In this document: in pieces, positions 47,893 through 56,365 of the stretch
Position numbering within the stretch: the stretch's first letter is position 1
Layout: every line of letters starts with the position of its first letter
Source of the DNA: Sphingopyxis sp.
Lineage (GTDB): Bacteria; Pseudomonadota; Alphaproteobacteria; Sphingomonadales; Sphingomonadaceae
Reading direction: 5' to 3'
NCBI GenBank assembly: GCA_013823985.1
Contig: PNNB01000024.1
Coordinates: 1-64,000 of the forward strand
Length of the DNA stretch: 64,000 nucleotides
The notes under the pieces: model-generated
What the model was told of the DNA's origin: nothing
The model's input: only the letters and a program-made list of their open reading frames with translations
Database searches by the model: none
Program-made: the position numbers and the translations under genes

Positions 47893-49029
47893 ATGCGTCT
47901 TTGTTTTGCGGCCCTTGCACTTTTTTGTGCGTCCCAAGCGCACGGACAGCCGGCGTTTCGCAGCACGGCGCAAATTGCCTATCTGATAGATATGTCGTCC
48001 GGCACCGTGCTGCTGGAGAAAAACTCGAAACGGTTAATGGCTCCAGCTTCGATGACGAAGATGATGACGACTTATGTCGTCTTTGACCTCATAAAGCAGG
48101 GTAAAATCGATCCCGCCCGTAAAGTGCAGGTAAAGCCAGAAAGCTGGCGAAAATGGGAGCGGGTCGGTTCAACAATGTTCCTGAAACCCAAGCAATATGT
48201 GTCGATTTCGGATCTGTTGCATGGTGTGGTGACTCTTTCAGGAAACGACGCGGCTGTCGTTTTGGCCGAAGGCGTATCAGGGTCCGAGAAGGATTTTGTA
48301 GCCCGGATGAACCAGACGGCGCGGCGCCTTGGTATGAAGGACAGCGTGTTTGGCACGGCAAATGGTTGGCCAGACCGACAGCGCACTGTTTCCACCGCGC
48401 ATGATATGGCAATCCTCGCTCAACGCACAATTACCGACTTTCCGGACCTATACCCGCAATATTACGGACTTCGGAAATTTAGCTGGAACGGGATATCGCA
48501 GATTAATCGCAACCCCATTTTGCAGCGCGTTAAAGGCGCCGACGGAATGAAGACCGGGCATACGCGCGAAGCTGGTTTTTGTTTTACAGGAACGGCCACC
48601 CGGGATGGCCGCCGGTTAGTCCTGGTCGTAGCGGGCCTTCCGAGCGCCGAGGAAAGGCAAAAGGAATCAATCCGCTTGCTGGATCATGGCTTCAACGACT
48701 GGCGCAGTGTTAAACTGTTCCGTGCAGGATCAAATGTGACCACATTACCTGTTCAGGAGGGTGTTCAAGACAGGATTTCCGTGCTTACACCGCGTAACTT
48801 CGCACTGTCCTTGCCAGTGCACACGCCACCACGTTACAAGCTGGTCGTGCGGTACGCGGGACCCGTTAAAGCACCAATTAAAAAGGGAAGTATATTGGCC
48901 AAACTCGTTGCCGTTTTTGATGATGGAACGACCAAAGAAACTGCTTTGGTCGCTTCCAGATCGATACAAAGAGCCGGATTCTGGTTGCGCACATGGAACG
49001 GCCTGAAAAATTGGGCGATTGGTCTATGA
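47893..49029 (+). CDS. dacA: D-alanyl-D-alanine carboxypeptidase (PBP5/6 type)
   Basis: This penicillin-binding protein trims the terminal D-alanine from peptidoglycan stem peptides. It has a signal peptide (MRLCFAALALFCASQAHG), the serine motif ASMTKM, the SGN motif LSGNDA and the KTG motif MKTGHT. A C-terminal PBP5 beta domain and an amphipathic end for membrane attachment (WLRTWNGLKNW) follow. ATG 47893 gives 378 residues and a clean signal peptide. GTG 47872 is an alternative, but AGGAG is only one base ahead of it. The stop overlaps the tmk start. Confidence 0.92.
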   Translation: MRLCFAALALFCASQAHGQPAFRSTAQIAYLIDMSSGTVLLEKNSKRLMAPASMTKMMTTYVVFDLIKQGKIDPARKVQVKPESWRKWERVGSTMFLKPKQYVSISDLLHGVVTLSGNDAAVVLAEGVSGSEKDFVARMNQTARRLGMKDSVFGTANGWPDRQRTVSTAHDMAILAQRTITDFPDLYPQYYGLRKFSWNGISQINRNPILQRVKGADGMKTGHTREAGFCFTGTATRDGRRLVLVVAGLPSAEERQKESIRLLDHGFNDWRSVKLFRAGSNVTTLPVQEGVQDRISVLTPRNFALSLPVHTPPRYKLVVRYAGPVKAPIKKGSILAKLVAVFDDGTTKETALVASRSIQRAGFWLRTWNGLKNWAIGL

Positions 49030-49658
49030 CGCGCGGACGCTTTTTATCGGTCGAAGGGGGCGAGGGCGTCGGGAAAACGACCCAGATTATCGCGCTTGCC
49101 GATGCGATCCGGAACGCCGGATTTGAAGTCATCATCACCCGCGAACCCGGCGGCACCCCGGGCGCCGAGACCATCCGGCAACTGCTGTTGGGCGGAAGCG
49201 ACGAGCGTTGGCTACCCCGCGCCGAGGCTTTACTGTTCGCGGCCGCGCGCAGCGATCATGTCGAACGCTTGATCGAACCTGCGCTCGAAAAAGGTAAATG
49301 GGTGATATCGGACCGTTTCATTGACAGCAGCCGCGCCTATCAGGGAACCGGTTCGGGTCTTTCGGATGCCGATATCATGGGGCTTCATGCCATAGGCAGC
49401 CGCGGGCTTTTGCCCGACCGCACTTTGGTCCTGCGCCTTGACCCGACCGAAGCAGGCCGACGGGCCGCAATACGGGATCAGGGACAAGCCGATCGGATCC
49501 AAAGCCGCGATCCGTCTTTCCACTCCGAAGTGGACATTGCCTTTGTCGGCTTTGCGGAAAATGACGCACGGGTGCGGCTGGTCGATGCGTCGGGCGATGC
49601 CGCTACGGTGACCGCGCGTTTGCTGGCCGAAATCGACGATTTGCTCGTTCAACCATGA
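49026..49658 (+). CDS. tmk: Thymidylate kinase
   Basis: Tmk phosphorylates dTMP to dTDP. The 210-residue protein has the P-loop GGEGVGKTTQ near the start, the substrate motif DRFIDSSRAYQGTGSGL, and a C-terminal RLLAEIDDLL. ATG 49026 overlaps the dacA stop in ATGA; an in-frame ATG at 48993 would lie within dacA. The order tmk-holB is widely conserved. Confidence 0.95.
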   Translation: MTRGRFLSVEGGEGVGKTTQIIALADAIRNAGFEVIITREPGGTPGAETIRQLLLGGSDERWLPRAEALLFAAARSDHVERLIEPALEKGKWVISDRFIDSSRAYQGTGSGLSDADIMGLHAIGSRGLLPDRTLVLRLDPTEAGRRAAIRDQGQADRIQSRDPSFHSEVDIAFVGFAENDARVRLVDASGDAATVTARLLAEIDDLLVQP

Positions 49659-50617
49659 CCAATTTGATCGGACATGATGCCGTCTGGCGCCATTTCACGT
49701 CCGCATTGCAATCGGGCAAGCTGCATCACGGCTGGATTTTGGCCGGGCCACGCGGCTTGGGGAAAGCGAGTTTTGCCTTGCGCGCCGCTGCAGTGCTTGT
49801 CGATGCTGAAGACCGCTATTCCAATCTCATCGCGCGGGGCACGCATCCCGATATTCTGACGATCAAACGGCTTCCGAAGGATGCCGCAAAAGATGATGAC
49901 GAACCTGACGCCAATGCGGAACTGAAGCGCAGCATCACCATTGAACAGATCCGTTCATTGCAAGCGAGCCTGACAACAAGGCCAGGCTTGGCCGATAAGC
50001 GCGTGATCATCATCGATTCCGCCGATGATCTGGAACGGGGCGGCGCGAACGCGTTGCTCAAATCGTTGGAAGAGCCCCCGGCGGACACCTATTTCCTTTT
50101 GATTAGCCACGCGAGCGACCGTTTGCTGCCGACAATCCGGTCGCGATGCCAGATGCTTCGCTTTGATCCGCTCGACCATGACCAGATGACTGCCGCGCTT
50201 TCGGATGCAGCATCGGAAATTGACCCGGCAGATCTGGATGCCCTGATCCGCGCGGGGAAGGGGTCGCCCGGCCAAGCAATTGATTTCATGGGGCTCGATT
50301 TGGGCAAATTGGATAACGCCATGCATGCGATTATTCAAACTGGTGATCCGGGCAATGACCTGCGCGTTGCGCTTGCTGAACAACTATCCTTGAAAGCGGC
50401 GCAACAGCGCTATGAAGCCTTTTTGCGCCTCGCGCCCTCGCTGATCGCTGAGCGGGCGCGGCGGATGGATCCAGCAAATGTGCTTGCCGCGACCGAAGTC
50501 TGGACCGCGGCCTCTGCCCTTGCTAACCGGGCGATTGCGCTCAGTCTTGATAAGCAGAGCGTCATTTTCCAAATGGGAAGCTTGCTGGCTTCGCTCCAAA
50601 CCCATAAGGCCGCTTGA
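49655..50617 (+). CDS. holB: DNA polymerase III subunit delta-prime
   Basis: The delta-prime subunit is part of the clamp loader that places the beta clamp on DNA. The 320-residue AAA+ protein has GPRGLGKASFALRAA in the Walker A position, in which the threonine is replaced, as is common for delta-prime. IIDSADDLERGGANALLKSLEEPPADTYFLLISH and a C-terminal helical domain follow. The zinc-finger cysteines of E. coli HolB are not seen, which is usual in alphaproteobacteria. It overlaps tmk by four bases. Confidence 0.93.
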   Translation: MTNLIGHDAVWRHFTSALQSGKLHHGWILAGPRGLGKASFALRAAAVLVDAEDRYSNLIARGTHPDILTIKRLPKDAAKDDDEPDANAELKRSITIEQIRSLQASLTTRPGLADKRVIIIDSADDLERGGANALLKSLEEPPADTYFLLISHASDRLLPTIRSRCQMLRFDPLDHDQMTAALSDAASEIDPADLDALIRAGKGSPGQAIDFMGLDLGKLDNAMHAIIQTGDPGNDLRVALAEQLSLKAAQQRYEAFLRLAPSLIAERARRMDPANVLAATEVWTAASALANRAIALSLDKQSVIFQMGSLLASLQTHKAA

Positions 50618-50639
50618 GCCCCAAACATTAAGAGTATCC

Positions 50640-52208
50640 ATGTCTCAGCCCTTTTATATTACCACGGCCATCGCATATCCAAATGGCAAGCCCCATATCG
50701 GCCATGCCTATGAAGCCATTGCCACTGATGCGCTTGCGCGTTTTCAGCGACTACAGGGTCGCGATGTGCGCTTCGTCACCGGAACGGATGAGCACGGACT
50801 GAAAATGGTGCAGACAGCACGCGCCGCGGGACGCGAGACGTTAGAGTTTGCAGATGAAATGTCGTCTTATTTCAGAGATATGTGCGACAAACTGAATATC
50901 ACTTATACGGCATTCATGCGTACCAGTGAGGAGCGCCACCATCAGGCGAGCCAAGCGCTCTGGACCGCCATGCAGGAACGCGGCGACCTTTATCTTGATC
51001 GGTATGAGGGCTGGTATTCGGTCCGGGATGAAGCTTTTTACGACGAAAGCGAGCTGGTCGAAGGGGAAGGGGGCGTCAAATTGTCACCCCAAGGCACGCC
51101 TGTTGAATGGACGGTCGAAGAAACATGGTTCTTCCGCCTGTCGCGATATCAGGATGCATTGCTCGAACTGTACGCGCAAAACCCCGATTTTATTCAGCCC
51201 GAAAGCCGCCGGAACGAGGTTCTTCGCTTTGTCGAAGGCGGTTTGCGCGACTTGAGCGTTTCGCGCACCAGTTTTGACTGGGGTGTCAAAGTTCCGGGTT
51301 CGCCGGATCATGTGATGTATGTCTGGGTCGACGCCTTGACGACCTATCTGTCGGGTATTGGATATCCCGACACGAGCGGCGAATTTGCACGCTTCTGGCC
51401 CGCGGACGTGCACATCATCGGTAAAGACATTGTGCGTTTTCACGCGGTGTATTGGCCGGCTTTTCTGATGTCGGCCGGTCTGCCTTTGCCAAAGCGCGTG
51501 TTCGGCCACGGCTTCCTGCTGTCGCGGGGTGAGAAAATGTCGAAATCGCTGGGCAATGTTGTCGATCCCATGGAGCTGGCGGACGTGTTCGGCGTCGATG
51601 CGCTGCGCTACTTCTTCTTGCGCGAAGTCAGTTTTGGACAGGACGGTAGTTACAGCGCCGAAGCTATTGTCACGCGCGTCAACGCAGATTTGGCCAACAG
51701 TTTTGGCAATCTGGCGCAGCGCACCTTGTCGCTGATCTTCAAAAATTGCGATGCCTATCTGCCGGCCATTCGTGGTCATGCCGATGAAGATGCGGCCTTA
51801 TTCGATCTGGTCGGATCTGTTGTGGCGTCCGAAATTCCGGCGCATTTTGAAAATCTGGCTATGTCGCAGGCGCTGGAAAGCTGGATGAAGGCCGTTTTTG
51901 CCTGCAACGCCTATATCGACGCACAGGCACCCTGGGCCCTTAAAAAGACAGATCCCGAGCGAATGGAGACTGTGCTTGCCACATTGTTCATCTGCATTGC
52001 GCAACTCGCAATGGCGGCACTTCCCATCATTCCCGAGGCTGCAACGAAGCTTTTGGACCAAATGGGTATCCCGGAACCGGTCCGTAATTTCGCGCAAATC
52101 GGGTCACACTGGTACTCCCCATTGGCGGAGAGCGATTACCGCCTCGAACAGCCAAAAGGCCTGTTCCCGAGGCTCGAATTAGACCTCGAAAATGGCGGAA
52201 ATCCTTGA
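50640..52208 (+). CDS. metG: Methionyl-tRNA synthetase, short form
   Basis: This enzyme charges initiator and elongator tRNA-Met. The 522-residue class I synthetase has the HIGH signature as PHIGHAYEAIATD, the KMSKS loop as GEKMSKSLGN, and an anticodon-binding helical domain (AMSQALESWMKAVF context). It lacks the C-terminal tRNA-binding domain of E. coli MetG, and the zinc-binding knuckle cysteines are absent; both features fit the compact alphaproteobacterial type. ATG 50640 is 22 bases behind holB. The stop overlaps tatD in TGATG. Confidence 0.95.
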   Translation: MSQPFYITTAIAYPNGKPHIGHAYEAIATDALARFQRLQGRDVRFVTGTDEHGLKMVQTARAAGRETLEFADEMSSYFRDMCDKLNITYTAFMRTSEERHHQASQALWTAMQERGDLYLDRYEGWYSVRDEAFYDESELVEGEGGVKLSPQGTPVEWTVEETWFFRLSRYQDALLELYAQNPDFIQPESRRNEVLRFVEGGLRDLSVSRTSFDWGVKVPGSPDHVMYVWVDALTTYLSGIGYPDTSGEFARFWPADVHIIGKDIVRFHAVYWPAFLMSAGLPLPKRVFGHGFLLSRGEKMSKSLGNVVDPMELADVFGVDALRYFFLREVSFGQDGSYSAEAIVTRVNADLANSFGNLAQRTLSLIFKNCDAYLPAIRGHADEDAALFDLVGSVVASEIPAHFENLAMSQALESWMKAVFACNAYIDAQAPWALKKTDPERMETVLATLFICIAQLAMAALPIIPEAATKLLDQMGIPEPVRNFAQIGSHWYSPLAESDYRLEQPKGLFPRLELDLENGGNP

Positions 52209-52984
52209 TGTACATCGATTCGCACTGCCATCTCAATTACAAGGGCCTAGTCGAACAACAAGCTGACGTTTTAAGCCGCGCAAGGTTCAGCGGCGTTAAC
52301 AAAATGCTGAACATCGCAACCCGGGAAAGCGAGTGGGACGACATTCTCCAGCTCGCCGAACGGGAACCCGATGTCTGGGCAACGGTAGGCATCCATCCTC
52401 ATGAAGCAGACAGCCATACAGGTGTCGATAGCGCAAAACTGATCGCCAGAGCGCAGCATCCCCGGGTTATCGGTATTGGTGAGACCGGGCTCGACTATTA
52501 TTACGACCACAGCGACCGTGCCCAACAACGCGCTTCCTTTACCGAGCATATCGTAGCGGCACGCGAAACAGGGCTGCCACTAATCGTCCACACCCGGGAT
52601 GCGGAGGAAGATACAGCGGCCATCTTGACCGCAGAAATGCACGCCGGTGCTTTTCCGGGCGTTATCCATTGCTTCACGGCTAGCGCCGATTTCGCACGCA
52701 TTGCACTGGATCTAGGCCTGTATATTTCTTTGTCGGGCATTGTGACCTTCAAAAATGCGAAAGATTTACAGGAGGTTGCCCAATGGCTGCCATCTGATCG
52801 TCTGTTACTCGAAACAGACTCCCCGTTTCTGGCACCCGTTCCCCATCGGGGCAAAACGGGGGAGCCATCATTTGTCGCCGACACCGGCAAATTTGTGGCA
52901 AATCTGCGTGGAGTAGGCGAGGAGACCCTCGCCCGCCAAACGACCGAGAATTTTTACCGTCTCTTCAAAAAGGCCAAGCCATGA
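52208..52984 (+). CDS. tatD: TatD family deoxyribonuclease
   Basis: TatD-type enzymes are metal-dependent 3'-5' exonucleases or general phosphodiesterases. The 258-residue barrel protein has metal ligands in YIDSHCHLNY, GIHPHEAD, IGETGLDYYYD, PLIVHTRDAEED, VIHCFTASADF and LETDSPFLAP, so the active site is complete. ATG 52208 shares bases with the metG stop. In many bacteria the order is holB-metG-tatD, as here. Confidence 0.93.
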   Translation: MYIDSHCHLNYKGLVEQQADVLSRARFSGVNKMLNIATRESEWDDILQLAEREPDVWATVGIHPHEADSHTGVDSAKLIARAQHPRVIGIGETGLDYYYDHSDRAQQRASFTEHIVAARETGLPLIVHTRDAEEDTAAILTAEMHAGAFPGVIHCFTASADFARIALDLGLYISLSGIVTFKNAKDLQEVAQWLPSDRLLLETDSPFLAPVPHRGKTGEPSFVADTGKFVANLRGVGEETLARQTTENFYRLFKKAKP

Positions 52985-53586
52985 ATGTGATGGAAGATGG
53001 ACCATCCCTTATCTGGGGCGTAACCTGTGCGATATTGCTCATCGCTTCATTGGCTGCGCGGCGCTTGCCCTTGGGGCAGCTGGCAAAGATGATTTTGGCC
53101 TGGGTTGCCATCTTTGCCGCGTTGTTTGCGATATTTAGCTTTCGGTTCGAATTCCAAGCCATTTGGGAGCGTGTTAAGGCAGATTTCAGCGGAGTGGCCG
53201 GACAGAATGTATCGAGCGAAGCTATCACGCTTCTCCGACAGGACGATGGGCATTATTGGCTCCAAGTAATGGTCAACGGCAACCCTGTGCGTTTTATGAT
53301 CGACAGCGGCGCCACAACAACAGCGGTCAACGCAAACACGGCTGCAGCGACCGGCGTTGAAGTCGACAGCAGCGGTTACCCGATCATTCTAGATACGGCT
53401 AACGGACGTGTTGCGGCCAAACGTGGATCCATAAAAACGCTAGAGATTGGGCCGCACAGGATTTTGGATCACCATGTGGTCGTGTCTGAAAATTTCGGCG
53501 AAACAAACGTGCTTGGCATGAACTTTCTGGATTCCTTGCAGAGTTGGAAGGTTGAGGGCAATGTGATGACGTTACAGCCCTCATAA
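52981..53586 (+). CDS. Membrane-anchored retropepsin-like aspartic protease
   Basis: This 201-residue protein has two amino-terminal membrane segments (about residues 9-26 and 36-53). A single retropepsin domain follows, with the catalytic motif FMIDSGATTTAVN and the second conserved text VLGMNFLDSLQSWKVEGNVMTL. It fits the TIGR02281-type clan AA proteases common in alphaproteobacteria, which should act as dimers in the periplasm. Substrates are largely unknown. It overlaps tatD by four bases and is the last gene of the mltB operon. Confidence 0.88.
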   Translation: MNVMEDGPSLIWGVTCAILLIASLAARRLPLGQLAKMILAWVAIFAALFAIFSFRFEFQAIWERVKADFSGVAGQNVSSEAITLLRQDDGHYWLQVMVNGNPVRFMIDSGATTTAVNANTAAATGVEVDSSGYPIILDTANGRVAAKRGSIKTLEIGPHRILDHHVVVSENFGETNVLGMNFLDSLQSWKVEGNVMTLQPS

Positions 53587-53601
53587 TGGATATTACTTAA
53601 C

Positions 53602-53615
53602 ATAATATATATTAT
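53602..53615. promoter_or_regulatory. Perfect AT palindrome upstream of mazG
   Basis: ATAATATATATTAT is a perfect 14-base palindrome in a 50-base AT-rich gap, 21 bases before the mazG start. It could be a -10 element environment, an operator or simply AT-rich promoter DNA. Confidence 0.35.
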
Positions 53616-53636
53616 CGAACTTATTTTGGGATAGTT

Positions 53637-54407
53637 GTGAAACCAACCGATATCACCCCTCTCACCGAAATCATGGCCCGCTTGCGGGATCCTGTAGACG
53701 GTTGTCCATGGGATGTGACGCAAACTTTTCAAACAATCGCACCATATACAATTGAAGAAGCTTACGAAGTCGCCGACGCAATTGAACGCAACGATTTGGA
53801 TGGCCTTAAGGACGAACTTGGCGATCTTTTGCTTCAGGTTGTTTTCCATAGCCAAATGGCTGCTGAAGCCGGAAGTTTTGATTTGCAGGACGTGATCACC
53901 GGCATCTGTGATAAAATGACCCGGCGTCATCCGCATATATTCGGTGACGTTGAAGCCATAGAAGCAGCGCAAGTCACCCAAAATTGGGAGAACATCAAAG
54001 CCCAGGAACGTAGCTCGCAACCGGACGCTAGTGCATTAGCAGGCGTTGCCAAAGCACTCCCCGCCCTGCTCCGTGCGCAAAAAATTCAAAAGCGTGCCGC
54101 CCGAACAGGTTTTGATTGGCCTGATGTCGATGGTGCCAAGTCAAAAATATTCGAAGAACTGGACGAGATCGCGTCAGCAAATACGGATGCAGAAAGAGAA
54201 GATGAAGTTGGCGATTTACTGTTTGCCGCCGTCAATCTGGCCCGTTTTTATGACGTCGATGCAGAAAATGCCCTGAAAAATGCCACCGCAAAATTCGACC
54301 GCAGATTTAGAGCGATGGAGGATATGGCGGGTTCAAGCTTCCCTGCGTTGTCGCTTGACGAGAAAGAAGCTCTATGGAGCCAGGCAAAAGATCAAGAAAT
54401 CAAATGA
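53637..54407 (+). CDS. mazG: Nucleoside triphosphate pyrophosphohydrolase MazG
   Basis: MazG hydrolyses nucleoside triphosphates to monophosphates and pyrophosphate and lowers ppGpp or cleans abnormal nucleotides. The 256-residue protein has two MazG repeats. The first has CPWDVTQTFQTIAPYTIEEA and the EExxE-type DELGDLLLQVVFH. The second has KSKIFEELDEI and EDEVGDLLFAAVNLARF. This is the standard long form. The start is GTG 53637. It is convergent with hflX, only two bases apart. Confidence 0.93.
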   Translation: MKPTDITPLTEIMARLRDPVDGCPWDVTQTFQTIAPYTIEEAYEVADAIERNDLDGLKDELGDLLLQVVFHSQMAAEAGSFDLQDVITGICDKMTRRHPHIFGDVEAIEAAQVTQNWENIKAQERSSQPDASALAGVAKALPALLRAQKIQKRAARTGFDWPDVDGAKSKIFEELDEIASANTDAEREDEVGDLLFAAVNLARFYDVDAENALKNATAKFDRRFRAMEDMAGSSFPALSLDEKEALWSQAKDQEIK

Positions 54408-54409
54408 GG

Positions 54410-55750
54410 CTAAGCACGCGCCTCGTCTTTTGTTTGAAAGTTGAATTTCTTCTCAAACTGGCCCCAAAATTGACGGCTCAACGAAACTTCCAAATGAAGC
54501 AGATTCTTTGTCTCGCGCTTCACATCAACCTTCCCTCTTGCATGCAACCAAGCAAAAGCAGCACCATCACTCGATGGTAAAGCTATCGACCGCGTGACAT
54601 TCTTTTTCGCGATCAAGTCAGAAAGGAGATATTTAAAGTTTTCAATTCCCTCACCGGATACGGCTGATAGCAACAATATATCGGAATTACGCTGCGCTAT
54701 CCCGCGCATTTCCAACAATTTATTCTCGTCGAGTAGGTCAATCTTATTCCATATCTCGATCATTTCCGGCCGAACACCCCCTTCGACATCACTTCCGATG
54801 CCCAAATCGCGCAATATGGATAGGACGTCGTTTCGCTGAGCGTCTGTTTCTTCGTGTGCGATATCCCGCACATGAACTATGATGTCGGCGGAGATTACTT
54901 CCTCTAAGGTCGCACGGAACGCAGCGACCAATTGGGTAGGCAAATCAGATACAAATCCCACAGTATCAGAGAGGATAGCCTTTTCGACCCCCGGTAATGA
55001 GATTTCACGCATCGTAGGGTCAAGTGTTGCAAACAGCATGTCTTCCGCGAGTACCGTTGCACTTGTTAAGCAGTTGAATAAAGTTGATTTTCCAGCATTG
55101 GTGTAACCTACTAAAGCGATTACTGGCCATGGCGCGCGCTTGCGACGTGCGCGGTGAAGCGAACGTGTCCGTTTCACCTCTTCCAACTCCCGGCGTAATC
55201 GAGCCATCCGGTCGCGGATCATTCGGCGGTCGGCTTCAATTTGGGTTTCGCCGGGTCCGCCGAGAAAACCAAAACCGCCACGTTGCCGTTCCAAATGGGT
55301 CCAACTGCGCACCAACCGTCCGGCTTGGTAGTCGAGATGGGCAAGCTCCACCTGCAAACGCCCTTCGGCTGTAGCGGCACGCTCGCCAAAAATTTCGAGG
55401 ATTAATCCTGTGCGATCGATAGTTTTTAAACCTGTTTTTTCTTCTAGGTTACGCTGCTGAATGGCGGTGAGGGTCGCGTCGACGACAAGAAGGTCGATTT
55501 CCAGCGCCCGACCGGTTTCTGCTATCTCCTCGACCTGCCCTCCGCCCAGAAGTGTCGATGCGCGTGGGTTGCGCACGCGATAGTGCGTTTTTCGCACAAC
55601 ATCCAAACCGATAGCCAAAGCAAGCCCTTCCGCTTCGGCAAGACGCGCAGCAGGGCCAACCGACGCCTTCCCAGGAAGTTCGGGATAGATAATGAGAGTG
55701 CGATCGCCGCGGGCAAACTCGTCGGCGTCGCTCCGGTCAAAAACACTCAA
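54410..55750 (-). CDS. hflX: GTPase HflX
   Basis: HflX is a ribosome-associated GTPase that splits stalled ribosomes, notably under heat stress. The 446-residue protein has the amino-terminal HflX domain ([32 protein letters not shown]) and a coiled linker with [13 protein letters not shown]. The GTPase domain has P-loop [11 protein letters not shown], then [10 protein letters not shown] and NKIDLL. Its ATG overlaps the hfq stop by four bases. The hfq-hflX pair is conserved across proteobacteria. Confidence 0.94.
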   Translation of the reverse strand: MSVFDRSDADEFARGDRTLIIYPELPGKASVGPAARLAEAEGLALAIGLDVVRKTHYRVRNPRASTLLGGGQVEEIAETGRALEIDLLVVDATLTAIQQRNLEEKTGLKTIDRTGLILEIFGERAATAEGRLQVELAHLDYQAGRLVRSWTHLERQRGGFGFLGGPGETQIEADRRMIRDRMARLRRELEEVKRTRSLHRARRKRAPWPVIALVGYTNAGKSTLFNCLTSATVLAEDMLFATLDPTMREISLPGVEKAILSDTVGFVSDLPTQLVAAFRATLEEVISADIIVHVRDIAHEETDAQRNDVLSILRDLGIGSDVEGGVRPEMIEIWNKIDLLDENKLLEMRGIAQRNSDILLLSAVSGEGIENFKYLLSDLIAKKNVTRSIALPSSDGAAFAWLHARGKVDVKRETKNLLHLEVSLSRQFWGQFEKKFNFQTKDEARA

Positions 55751-56250
55751 ACATCGCCCTCGTCTAAGCCCTGATTATATTCGGCCAAGTTAACCGGATG
55801 TGCAGGCTGCACCGTCGAGACAGCATGTTTGTAAACAAGTTGAGTTGTCCCATCGCGTTCGAGTAACAAAGAGAATAAATCATAGGCAGCAATAGCGCCC
55901 TGCAACATCACTCCGTTCACCAAGAACGTGGTGACCGATTCGCGTTTATCACACATAGCGTGAAGGAAAACGTCTTGCAGCATCCCAGCCCTGTGACTGG
56001 TTCGCGACATCAACTCTTCAAATAACGCACGGTCGGGCGAAGCGGACGGCATGATGGTTGAAATGGAGTGCTTGTAAACAAGCTGGGACATTCCATCCCG
56101 TCTTAGTAATACGGAAAAATTGTCGAACCACGTTACAACGCCCTGTAGTTTAACCCCTTTTACAAGGAACATCGTTACAGGTGTTTTCGACTTTCGCAGG
56201 GAGTTTAGAAAGAGGTCCTGTAGACCGTTATTCTTTTCAGTCATTGTCAT
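55747..56250 (-). CDS. hfq: RNA chaperone Hfq with two tandem Sm domains
   Basis: Hfq binds small RNAs and mRNAs and promotes their pairing. Normal Hfq has 70-100 residues and one Sm fold; this protein has 167 residues and two. Copy 1 covers about residues 10-69 ([19 protein letters not shown] to [12 protein letters not shown]). Copy 2 covers about 91-150 ([19 protein letters not shown] to [12 protein letters not shown]). Equivalent residues are 81 apart. Both copies keep LQD and YKH of the proximal uridine-binding face. Copy 2 has lost the basic rim patch (CDKRE in place of RKSK). A trimer would rebuild the six-domain ring. ATG 56250 or 56244 may be the start. Confidence 0.93.
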   Translation of the reverse strand: MTMTEKNNGLQDLFLNSLRKSKTPVTMFLVKGVKLQGVVTWFDNFSVLLRRDGMSQLVYKHSISTIMPSASPDRALFEELMSRTSHRAGMLQDVFLHAMCDKRESVTTFLVNGVMLQGAIAAYDLFSLLLERDGTTQLVYKHAVSTVQPAHPVNLAEYNQGLDEGDV

Positions 56251-56365
56251 TATCCGATTATTTTATGTTTTTGCGAATATGCCCCATCGCTTCGAAGAAG
56301 ACGCCGTTGCACGTACTCGGTGTAACATACTTACATCATCGGCACTGTTTTCGCAATTGTCGGAT

